From Thiocapsa sp. (GTDB lineage: Bacteria; Pseudomonadota; Gammaproteobacteria; Chromatiales; Chromatiaceae), in NCBI RefSeq assembly GCF_018399035.1, contig NZ_CP073760.1:4220001-4284000 (forward strand): a stretch of DNA of 64,000 nucleotides, written 5' to 3'. The translations under genes and the position numbers were made by a program. The notes under the pieces were generated by a model. That model had not been told where the DNA came from. It searched no databases and saw nothing but the letters and a program-made list of their open reading frames with translations. Shown piece by piece: positions 17,383 through 24,795 of this stretch (position 1 is its first letter; every line of letters begins with the position of its first letter).

Positions 17383-19683
17383 GTGATGCGGCGGGTGCGT
17401 CCGAAGTTTCATCGCGGCCTGGTCGCCTGGTATCGAGACGCGTCGGATCCGCGCGGACTGCCGCGCCTCGAGACCTTGTTTCGACAGGTGAATGCCGGTC
17501 TGGGCGGCGGGATCCTCGCCGACCTCTTCGGTCTGACGGAGATCTTCGCGGCGGCGCTGCGTGACGGGCGATTGAGCTGCGATGCGGGTATGCGCTCCTT
17601 GATGGGGCAGCTCGATCGGGTCTTGAAGCCACTCGCGCAGCATCCGCCCCTGTGGTCGGAGGACGAGGCTCGAGCGCTGATCGATCGGCTGTTGGATCTG
17701 CTGGGGGTCTTGGAGCCGGGAGACCGCCGGGTGGTCGATCTGGCCGCCGTCTACCGCTCCTCCGAGGCGATCCGGGGGGCGCAGACCCCGCGTCGCGAGC
17801 GACCTGCAGCCTCCCGCGAGGATGACGTCGATCGCACCGACGGCAGACTTGCCGAGCTCGTCGCCCTCGAGGAGCTGCTCGAGCTGATCGACCGCGGCGC
17901 CTTCGTCGATCCGGCGGCGCTCGATGCCGCCTACGCGGCGCTCCACGAGGTCGTCGGTGTGCTGGATCCGACCGATGCCGGTCGGCTTGCGTCACGTCTG
18001 GCCGCGATCTCCGATCAGGCGAGGACGCTGGTGTCGGCCGACGCGTCCGAGCAGTCGGCACGTCTGGAGGCCCTGGCGGCCGACCTGCTCGCCTTGGAGT
18101 CGATCCTGCAGGCGTGGGTGGATGAAGGTGCCGTCGCCGAAGCCCCTTCGCTCGGTCCCGGGGGGGATCCGGAGCCGACACTCGCCGCCTTGCGCGAGCT
18201 GGATGGGGAGCTTCTCGGGGTGACCGAGCTGTTGTTCGGACGGGGCATCGAAGACCTGTCGATGCGCTCGGATGCGGCCGGGACAATGCTCGCCCGCAGT
18301 GCAGGCGTCCTGCGCCTGCTCGGGCTGGCCGAAGCTGCCGATCTCGCGGCAGCCTGCGGAGACCGGGTCCGTCGTGACGATACTGTCCGCGATGTGCCCT
18401 CGGTCGATGTCGGTCGCGAGACGTTGGCCGAGGCGCTGGCCTGTTTGGGACGAGAGATCGCCGCCGGCTTGGCCGCAGGGCGTGCGGTACCGGCCCCGAC
18501 GGGGTGCGCCGAGCAGGCATTGACCGCGCTCGCACAGACCTCTGCGCCGACCATGCCGCCCGGAGTGCCGCACAGCGCGCCCGCGCAGGTGCCGAGTCTC
18601 CCGCTCGCCCCGCCCCCCGCGGAGGAGCGGATCGCTCCGGAGCTCATGGAGATCTTTCTCGAGGAGATCGACGAGGAGATGGCCTCCGCGCGGGAGCGGC
18701 TGGCCCGCTGGTCGCTCGACCCGCGGGACACCTCGGCCGTGACCGGACTCAAACGCAATTTCTCCGTCATCAAGGGCAGCGGTCTGCTCGTCGGCGCACG
18801 ATGGGTTGCGGAGGTCGCCGAAGCGGTCGAGGGGCTCCTGGTTCGGATCACGGCGCAGCCGACGCGCGATCCGGCCGCAACGAGCTTCATCGCCGAGGTG
18901 TTGGAGCGGCTTCCCATGCTGGTGCACGGCAGGACCGCGGATCGTCCCTCCGACGTCAAGGCGCTGGTCGCACGGGCCGGGCGGATCGCCGAGGCGGCGA
19001 CGGACCCGGACATCGATGTCGACGGCTTGTCCGCATTGGTCCCCTTGGATGGTTTCGCGGCTTCCGGCGATGCCCCGCAGATCCCCATCGAGGATCTGCT
19101 CGATACCTTCGAGGCCGCACCGGAGGCACCCGGCGAATGGATGTTGTCCGATCTCGACGCGTCACACGACACGGATTCAGGCGACCCGATCGAGCTCTCG
19201 GAGCAGACCCTCGGCGAGGAGCTTGACCTGGCGTTCTCCGCGTTCCTCGACCCGGCGACTGAGCCTTCGGATGGGCCGGTGGCCGATCCTGCACTCACCC
19301 CGTCGGCGCCGGCACCCTTGCTGGAGCAGCAGATTGCCGAGATCGCACGCTGTTGCTCCGCGTTGGACATCACCCATGCGCAACTGGTCTCCGGCTTGGA
19401 CGCCCTCGACCTTGGGATGGCGCGTCTACGCGACCTTGTCGATCGTTTCGAGAGCGATCCGCACCCGAGCGGGGGGCCGCTCGGCGAAGGTGTGGACGAC
19501 ATGGGCGAGGCATTCGGGCAGCGCGAGTTTTGCGGTCGCGTGGGCGAGATCCTCGATGATCTGGAGAGTATCAGGCGCGGATTGCATGCCGATCGACAGG
19601 CGTCGGACGAGCCGCGGGCGCGACAAGCCAAACTCCTCGAGGCCGTCTTGGACGCCTTGGTCGGGAAAAGGGGTCAGGTTTAG
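17383..19683 (+). pseudogene. ChpA/PilL-like chemosensory phosphotransfer protein, truncated by a mobile-element remnant
   Basis: The 766 readable residues are helical Hpt-type modules. One module near residues 440-500 reads KRNFSVIKGSGLLVGA. The usual phosphorylated His of F-H-T-L-K-G-S is Ser461 here, i.e. an Spt-type module, which also occurs in Pseudomonas ChpA. No histidine-kinase ATPase, CheW or receiver domain follows. The last residues (RGQV, stop) come from the GGGGTCAGGTTTAG motif that precedes a transposase remnant. At the 5' end the GTG start at 17383 is doubtful: the frame is open back to 17314, and ATG 17306, overlapping the regulator's stop, would join it if one base were added in the C6 run at 17320-17325. 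Confidence 0.75.
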
Positions 19684-19702
19684 TTCCTGCTAAGTTTTCC
19701 CC

Positions 19703-19840
19703 ATGTCCAGACGCCCCGAGCCCATCTTGATGGTGTGCCGTTGCAACTCGTGCAGCGCGGGCACAACCGCGGAGCCTGTTTCTTTGGCGAGCAGGATTAT
19801 CACGCCTATCTGGGATGGCTGGGGAGGCGCTGCAGAGGCA
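19703..19840 (+). pseudogene. REP-associated tyrosine transposase (IS200/RAYT-like), N-terminal remnant
   Basis: MSRRP (ATG 19703) and RAHLDGVPLQLVQRGHNRGA followed by CFFGEQDYHAYLGWL together match the N-terminus of COG1943 transposases, but they lie in different frames, with one base missing in a C run at about 19715-19718. The rest of the gene is absent. The preceding AAAAGGGGTCAGG motif is typical of these elements. Confidence 0.7.
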
Positions 19841-19940
19841 GTGAGGGTCGAAACCGCGGGCCGAGGATCGACATGGGCCGAGATCGTTACCGTAACCAGG
19901 AGCCAAAACTCACCGGCTCCGAGCATCCTGAGGATGTGAA

Positions 19941-20009
19941 GTGAAGGTCCCGAACCCAGACAGGGCAGTTGTCGACATCCTGAAACTAACGCATTACTGT
20001 TTAAGGTGA
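19941..20009 (+). pseudogene. DUF6883-like gene, N-terminal fragment cut by an R repeat
   Basis: GTG 19941 starts KVPNPDRAVVDILKLTHYCL, matching the family's usual start (K-x-P-N-x-x-K/R-A-V-V-D-I-x-K-L-x-x-Y-C-L). The reading ends in the AGGTGA of the family R repeat. The family occurs in toxin/immunity-like settings of unknown function. Confidence 0.5.
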
Positions 20010-20109
20010 TTTCCGGGAATGCATCGACCAACATGTAGGGGCGACTTTAGTCGCCCGGTAACCATTGGAGGCATGTACGGCCGGGATGCTCATTCCCGGA
20101 AATCGCCTA
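20004..20109 (+). repeat. Family R palindromic repeat, intact, slightly diverged
   Basis: AGGTGATTTCCGGGAATGC to ATTCCCGGAAATCGCCT. The target core CCAACATGTAGGGGCGAC is intact and there is no IS insertion. The interior differs from the other copies around 20060-20085. Confidence 0.88.
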
Positions 20110-20171
20110 AGTCAAGAACACCCCAGAGGCACATCTTGTTTCGTGTTATGGGGTCTTTAACTCATGTCATC

Positions 20172-20363
20172 TAAACCGCGTCCAGAGCGAGATGCTCACT
20201 TTCGAGTGAGTTCGAAGTTTGGTGCATCCACGACCCTTAGCGGGGGACGCGGTTTAAAATAATATAATTTTAATATCTTAAACCGCGCCGACTCCAGCGG
20301 TCGTCAAAACTGCCGGGGCCGATCCCATCGAAAAACATCGCATACCGCACAGGGCGCGGTTTA
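20172..20363. repeat. Compound MITE-like element: type A (20172-20256) + AT-rich spacer + type B (20279-20363)
   Basis: Inverse orientation of the compound element at 5668-5860, with the same A-spacer-B composition and matching interiors. The spacer is AT-rich (20257-20278). Confidence 0.82.
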
Positions 20364-20447
20364 AGGTTCGCTCACCTGACTTCCGCCGATCTTTCCGCAC
20401 TGCGGCACCGGGCGAGAGGCGGCGGCGGAAGGGTCCGTTCTCGACCC

Positions 20448-20541
20448 CTATGTGAAGCTTCACATAGCGACCCAGACCGGCCACCGAGCCGAGCCCTGAT
20501 TCCGTCAGGCCAGGATGGCCTGACGACGCATTCGGTGGCCG
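20448..20541. repeat. Palindrome and nested hairpin cluster
   Basis: A perfect 20-bp palindrome centred on AAGCTT spans 20448-20467. It is followed by an outer inverted repeat CGGCCACCGA (20478-20487) / TCGGTGGCCG (20532-20541) that encloses a perfect 10-bp stem CGTCAGGCCA/TGGCCTGACG with a GGA loop (20503-20525). No gene overlaps. Role unknown. Confidence 0.7.
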
Positions 20542-20620
20542 CTGTGGGCGAAGGGATGATCGAGGCCCCATTTCCGATTGAAGCATAATGGGGATCGGGC
20601 GGGGCGGGAGCATGCGATGC

Positions 20621-20947
20621 TCAATCTGCGGGATCCTGTGCCTTGGCCGATGCCGGCAGCCGCAACACCCGTTCGCTGCGCCAGACACGCACAATGCGCA
20701 CACGCAAGGGGTCCCGGCGATAGACAATCCGGAAAGGCGGATGGATCAGCTCGCGCAGAAAAGGTTGTTCGAACTCAGGAACGACCCGCCCGATGTCCGG
20801 GTGGTCGGCGAGCACCTCCACGCGTTCGAAGATCGCGGCGACGAGTCGCTCGCCGACCGCAGGTAACCCCTCGTCGGCGTACCATGCCAGGATGCCTGCC
20901 AAGTCGCTGAGCGCGGACTCAGCGAAGCTAACCCCGACGACGCTCAT
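20621..20947 (-). CDS. ParE/RelE-superfamily toxin
   Basis: 108 residues. The sequence VSFAESALSDLAGILAWYADEGLPAVGERLVAAI is followed by LADHPDIGRVVPEFEQPFLRELI and PFRIVYRRDPLRVRIVRVWRSERVL, the ParE fold of gyrase-poisoning or mRNA-cleaving toxins. The reading frame is intact. It begins 4 bases after the stop of a Phd-like antitoxin on the same strand, the usual type II arrangement, but that antitoxin carries a frameshift. Confidence 0.85.
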   Translation of the reverse strand: MSVVGVSFAESALSDLAGILAWYADEGLPAVGERLVAAIFERVEVLADHPDIGRVVPEFEQPFLRELIHPPFRIVYRRDPLRVRIVRVWRSERVLRLPASAKAQDPAD

Positions 20948-20951
20948 GCCC

Positions 20952-21214
20952 CTAGGCCAAGCCGAATCTAGCCTTGGCCTCGGAGAGGGAGACCTCTCGG
21001 CCGGCGTCCAGATCGGCCAATCCCGCGACCACCGCGCGCATGAAGGCGCGCTCCTCCGCAGCCTGCTCGTAGTCGGACACGGACTGGATGACGGCGACCC
21101 CCGTCCCCTGCTGGTGAGAAGCACGGGCCTATGGGCCTCGACAGCGTGTTTGACCACGCGACCGGGGTTGATCTTCAGGTCAGTCAACGGGACCACGTCT
21201 TCGGAGAATCTCAC
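20952..21214 (-). pseudogene. Phd/YefM-type antitoxin, frameshifted
   Basis: The N-terminal frame reads MRFSEDVVPLTDLKINPGRV and HRPVLLTSRGRG, the Phd/YefM DNA-binding fold. The continuation VAVIQSVSDYEQAAEERAFM to SLSEAKARFGLA (stop 20952) is one frame over. The shift lies at a C run on the plus strand (about 21098-21102), consistent with loss of one base. If real, the neutralising C-terminus is not made in frame. Confidence 0.75.
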
Positions 21215-21516
21215 GCTTATGGACGCCTATCTCTGGGCTTGCATGGCGCGGACAGTAGCACCTGTTAAGTGGTCTGCCAACGTAGCTGACAATCCCGAGG
21301 GGTCCCAAGGGGGAAATTCGGAAGGGCAGCGACGTGATCTCGTTTGCCTCGGGAACCGTATGCCGGATCCTTGACCTCGCACTTGGTGCGTGATGCCGGC
21401 GAGTTCCCGGGGGCAGGGCGAGCTCCAGGAACAGTATCTGTCATTCAATGCCACGACGGGTGTCCGCTGCCCGCTCGACTGCGGACCCCGTCCGGCGACG
21501 CACCAGTGTCAGCTCT
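21215..21516. other. Non-coding interval
   Basis: No gene, repeat family or RNA recognised between the antitoxin and the duplicated block that begins at about 21517. Confidence 0.5.
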
Positions 21517-21702
21517 GGGTCGCGACTTATCGCTCGTTGCAGCGCGAACGACTTCCCGCTTTCAGGATTGACCTGTCCGGCAGCGGTCTGTCCTGAGCGG
21601 CGGCTTGCCGACGCTCTCGAGGCATCTGCCTTGCGCGCACGCTGTCATGCGGGTCGGTTTGGGGTATTGTCCTCAAAACAAACGAATTATCCCGCTCTCC
21701 CG

Positions 21703-22130
21703 GATGGCCGAACACGATCCTTCCTACAAGCTCCTGTTCTTGGCTCGCCGCACCCGAGCAGGACAGTCTGCGCCGTGCCTTCGTCGTCTGGCTCAAGCGC
21801 GTGCTGCTGCCGGCGCGAGTGCCGGGCGCCGAGCTACCGAACGTCAACAATCTTCAGGAGATGCGCGCCATGTTGGCCGAACGGGTGAAGACCTGGACCG
21901 AGGAGTGGAAACAACAGGGACTGGAGCAAGGGATTCAGCAAGGTCTCAAGGAAGGATTGTCCCGGGGAGAGGCAAGGCTGCTGCGCCGGCAGTTGATCCG
22001 GCGCTTTGGAGCACTGCCGACCTGGGCCGAGGCACGCCTCGAGCAGGCGGGCGAGGCCGATCTCGAGGTCTGGGCCGATCGCGTCCTGGACGGCACGACC
22101 CTGGAAGAGGTCCTCGAGGAGCCGATCTAA
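21703..22130 (+). pseudogene. Rpn/DUF4351-type PD-(D/E)XK transposase-like gene, internally deleted (copy 1)
   Basis: The family start MAEHDPSYKLLF (ATG 21703) joins, after loss of the whole nuclease core and with a frame change, to the C-terminal part APEQDSLRRAFVVWLKRVLL, then MLAERVKTWTEEWKQQG and the DUF4351-like end DLEVWADRVLDGTTLEEVLEE (stop 22128-22130). The second copy at 31022-31413 has the same junction, so the deletion predates the duplication. Intact relatives promote recombination (RpnA family). Confidence 0.75.
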
Positions 22131-22259
22131 GGGATCGACTGCCGGGGGCAGGGTCTCGCGCCGAATTCCCGAGCGGCGCTCAGCCGTGACTGAGCGCCCA
22201 CGTTTCCCCCAGCGCTCGTTGTGCTCGGCAGTGTCGAGAGCGTCGTCAACCTCCACTCC

Positions 22260-22496
22260 TAAACCGCGTCCAGAGCGAGATGCTCACTTTCGATCAAGCG
22301 AACCTCTTGGCCAAGGACTTGATCGCGATTGGCGCTGTGCCGAGGAACAGCGAGGAGGACGCCCTTCATATCGCCATCGCTGCGGCATCAGGCATCGACT
22401 ACTTGTTTACCTAAACCGCGCCCGGTGCGGTATGCGATGTTTTTGGATGGGATCGGCCCCGGCGGTTTTGACGAACGCTGGAGTCGGCTCGGTTTA
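22260..22496. repeat. Partial type A MITE, PIN-domain fragment and type B MITE (copy 1)
   Basis: Type A left arm at 22260-22293 (TAAACCGCGTCCAGAGCG), then gene-fragment sequence, then a type B unit at 22412-22496 with a mutated right end (GGCTCGGTTTA). Confidence 0.8.
22280..22414 (+). pseudogene. PIN-domain (VapC-like) toxin, C-terminal fragment (copy 1)
   Basis: LLAKDLIAIGAVP followed by EEDALHIAIAAASGIDYLFT is the distal PIN-domain pattern, where D-A-L-H-I-A contributes an active-site Asp. An ATG inside the type A MITE at 22280 is in frame, and the TAA of the type B MITE terminates it, giving a 45-codon chimeric frame. Probably non-functional. Confidence 0.65.
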
Positions 22497-22531
22497 AAGT
22501 GATTTCCGGGAAAGCATCGACCAACATGTAG
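22497..22531 (+). repeat. Family R repeat, left half (interrupted by IS110 copy 2)
   Basis: AAGTGATTTCCGGGAAAGC to CCAACATGTAG. It resumes at 24253. Confidence 0.85.
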
Positions 22532-22986
22532 ATACTCTGTTCTGACGCAAGTCCGATTTGCCTCCTATCCATCATTTTTTTCTATCCTCATCGTTGTTTC
22601 GGCGGGATGGTCGTTGAGCAGCTGCCAACCCCATCGGACCCACCTTCGATGATGGATGGGGCTTGGCTGCGGGTGGGGCGCGGGCGGACTCCGTGTGGAC
22701 AACACGTGAATGCCGCAAGCGGGCGTGTGGACAAGCCGGGGACAACCCGCTCCCGGCGGGTTGCCCCCACCTTGACCACACTCATTCACCCGTTGCCCAC
22801 ACTGCGCCGCACTGAAGCCGCTGCTGGCTGCGAGCGTCTGCGACGCGACTGCTGCTGGTTTTTGATCAATGAATGCCCTGCGCCGTGGTGGTTGAACGCG
22901 CTCGTCTTGTCGGCGGCTCTTGGACGGCCACGCGCGTGCTGTCGGGCCAACCGAGGAGGGTGCCGTGGCGGACATCGCCGAGGTGC

Positions 22987-23979
22987 TCATGCCGCGGCCT
23001 CGCGAAGCAAGCAGAAGCGGCTGCCGTCGAACGCTTGGCGGTGCTTGAGCATGGCATAGATGGCATGCAGCAATTTGCGCATGACCGCGCAGATGGCCTG
23101 AATCTTCTTCAGGCCGCGCGCTTCGATGAGATGCGTGTAGTAGCTGTTGACGTGCGGTTCATGGCGCGCGGCGCTCAGCGCGGGCATGAACAGCGCCTTG
23201 CGCAGGTGGGCGTTGCCGGCCTTACTCAGGCGCGGGGGTTTGTTCACGCTGGTGCCCGAGGTGCTCTGGCGCGGATCCAGTCCGGCCAGGGCGACCCATT
23301 GCTTGGCACGCATGTCCTCGGGCAGCACCAGCAGCTCACCCATGAGCTGGATGGCGCTGGCGGCGGCGATGCCGGGGATGCCGGTGAGCAGCCGGTAGAC
23401 CTGCGCAAGCTCCTCGTCGGCGCTGATGCGCGCATCGGCCCAGTCACGCAGGGCATCAATCTGGGCGGTGTACTGGTGGATGCTCAGGCGCACGTCATCC
23501 AGCACCACGGCCGGCGTGGTCGTGCTTTGCAGCAGCGCGTGGAGTTGATTCTTCGCCCGCGTGCGATCGACCACCAACGCCTCCAGGCGCCGGGCGCAGG
23601 CGCGCAGCTCCAGTGCCTCGGTCGCCGGGCGCCGCCATGGCTCGAACGGCATGCGCCGGGCAAACTGCGCCAGCACCCCGGCATCGACCGCATCGCTCTT
23701 GTTGCGCGTCTGCAATGCCTCGGCAAAGCGCTTGGCGGCCTTGGGGTTGAGCACCATGAGCGCCAACCCGGCCGCATCGATGGCCAGCGCCAGGTCCAGG
23801 TGATAGCTGCCGGTCGCCTCCAGGCACACCCGCTCCACCCGCGCACCTTGCAAGGCCTTAATCAGCGCGGCATGACCGCTTGGTGTGTTGGCAAACTCGC
23901 GGACCTTGCCGAGCTTCTCCTCGGTGCTGACGGCCAGCGCCAGGGTCTTGTGGGCCACATCGATTCCGGCTGTATTCAT
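22987..23979 (-). CDS. IS110-family transposase (RuvC-like DEDD plus Tnp_20 serine domain)
   Basis: 330 residues. The N-terminal RuvC-like acidic residues are Asp7 (TAGIDVAHK), Glu54 (CLEATGSYH), Asp96 and Asp99 (NKSDAVDAG), the D-E-D-D set of the family. The C-terminal domain carries GIPGIAAASAIQLMGELL, then AGLDPRQSTSGTSVNKPPRLSKAGNAHLRKA, where Ser241 is the likely nucleophile. Length and motif spacing are close to IS621. ATG 23979 is chosen because an upstream in-frame extension would read through the candidate guide RNA. The enzyme would act with a bridge RNA to recombine the circular element into its target. Confidence 0.93.
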   Translation of the reverse strand: MNTAGIDVAHKTLALAVSTEEKLGKVREFANTPSGHAALIKALQGARVERVCLEATGSYHLDLALAIDAAGLALMVLNPKAAKRFAEALQTRNKSDAVDAGVLAQFARRMPFEPWRRPATEALELRACARRLEALVVDRTRAKNQLHALLQSTTTPAVVLDDVRLSIHQYTAQIDALRDWADARISADEELAQVYRLLTGIPGIAAASAIQLMGELLVLPEDMRAKQWVALAGLDPRQSTSGTSVNKPPRLSKAGNAHLRKALFMPALSAARHEPHVNSYYTHLIEARGLKKIQAICAVMRKLLHAIYAMLKHRQAFDGSRFCLLREAAA

Positions 23980-24047
23980 CGTCTGTCTCTTCAGGATGCA
24001 ACGCGATATTATGATTCCCGGTTCCCCGACCCTGTACCCTCGCCTAC

Positions 24048-24252
24048 CGACCTTGTGTATGCAGGCTCCCGGACATGTCCACGGCCTCGGATACTCTTCG
24101 GTATGGGCGAAGAGGGCGGGGAGCCCATCTACATGCAAGCTCTGAACAGCGGAACACGACATCCAGGCTTCAGGGGCGAACGGCTTCCCGGGCACTCTTC
24201 ATAAAGTCCGTTTATCGCTTTCCTTGTCAATCCCTTCAGAACAGAACATACA
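24048..24252 (-). ncRNA. Candidate IS110 bridge RNA region, copy 2
   Basis: Read on the transposase strand, four short segments appear in order. TCGCCCCT (24179-24172) is identical to the left target plus CT core. GCATGTAG (24136-24129) is complementary to the core plus right target CTACATG. AGAGTATC (24097-24090) is identical to the donor end AGAGTAT plus C. CATACA (24061-24056) is complementary to the donor TGTATG, and a nearby CAAG could cover the core. This order and strand logic match the target loop and donor loop of IS621 bridge RNA. A 7-bp CTCTTCG/CGAAGAG hairpin lies beside the donor guide. RNA ends are estimates. Confidence 0.6.
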
Positions 24253-24323
24253 AGGGGCGACTTTAGTCGCCCGGTAAGCATTGGCAACACGCACGGCCGG
24301 GATGATCATTCCCGGAAATCGCT
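24253..24323 (+). repeat. Family R repeat, right half
   Basis: AGGGGCGACTTTAGTCGCC to ATTCCCGGAAATCGCT; one base is missing in the terminal ATCGCCT relative to other copies. Confidence 0.82.
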
Positions 24324-24426
24324 TAAGCAGAGATCGTAGCAATGACCGGGCAACGTCGAGAGCTTCGGCAGCGAGGACGCCCGCGCAAAACGCAAGCGTC
24401 CGAGCCCGTAGGCAGAGTCCGCTTCT

Positions 24427-24585
24427 AACTCGCTCCCACGCTCCGCGTGGGAGTGTAGCCTCGACGCTCCGCGTCGAACCCCGCGGGCCGGGAAACCGCA
24501 TCCGATCGAGACGCCCACGCACCCACCGGGCGTCGGACGCGGAGCGTCCACAAGACACTCCCACGCAGAGCGTGGGAGCGAGCTA
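24427..24585. repeat. Family S palindromic repeat, copy 1
   Basis: Outer arms ACTCGCTCCCACGCTCCGCG and CACGCAGAGCGTGGGAGCGAG; inner arms carry CGACGCTCCGCGTCG and GGACGCGGAGCGTCC. A second copy is at 31961-32126. The rest of 24324-24795 holds nothing I recognise beyond a presumed upstream region for the ATPase gene. Confidence 0.8.
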
Positions 24586-24795
24586 GAGGCCGATCGGCCG
24601 TTTCCGAATGTGCGACGGGAGACCCCGGACTCCACCCAAGAGCGGCCACCCTTCGGCACCCATCGCTGAGTTTGTGTAACGTTGGGATGCTCCTCGCCAA
24701 CGCTAAAGCGGTTCATCTGCCGAGATTACAAGCGATAGACCAGTCCGCCGCATTGGCAATCAAACTCGGCCGAGTGTCCGATCCATTGTTGTAGA

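Larger units (their letters stand above)
21517..22531 (+). repeat. Segmental duplication, copy 1 (partner 30833-31812)
   Basis: Shares with 30833-31812 the same ordered parts: a leader containing GGATTGACCTGTCCGGCAGC, an Rpn-like gene with the same internal deletion, a partial type A MITE, a PIN-domain fragment, a type B MITE and the left part of an R repeat. Copy 1 has IS110 at the R target; copy 2 does not. Confidence 0.88.
22532..24252 (-). mobile_element. IS110-family insertion sequence, copy 2 (1,721 bp, apparently intact)
   Basis: The element lies exactly at the AG core of an R repeat (AG at 22530-22531 and 24253-24254; CT on the transposase strand). Subterminal inverted repeats are CTGTTCTG (22537-22544) and CAGAACAG (24237-24244). 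Non-coding parts are 455 bp beyond the transposase stop and 273 bp before its start; the latter holds the candidate bridge RNA. There are no long terminal inverted repeats and no target duplication beyond the core dinucleotide, as expected for the family. Confidence 0.92.

Noticed and set aside
22545-22986. Guide RNA in the long non-coding region beyond the IS110 transposase stop (IS1111-type layout)
   Set aside because: Subterminal inverted repeats made this plausible, but by eye I found no pair of segments there matching both target halves, whereas the upstream region has all four guides.
22873-24204. Plus-strand 443-codon frame across IS110 copy 2
   Set aside because: Antisense to the transposase and through the candidate guide RNA; no family similarity.
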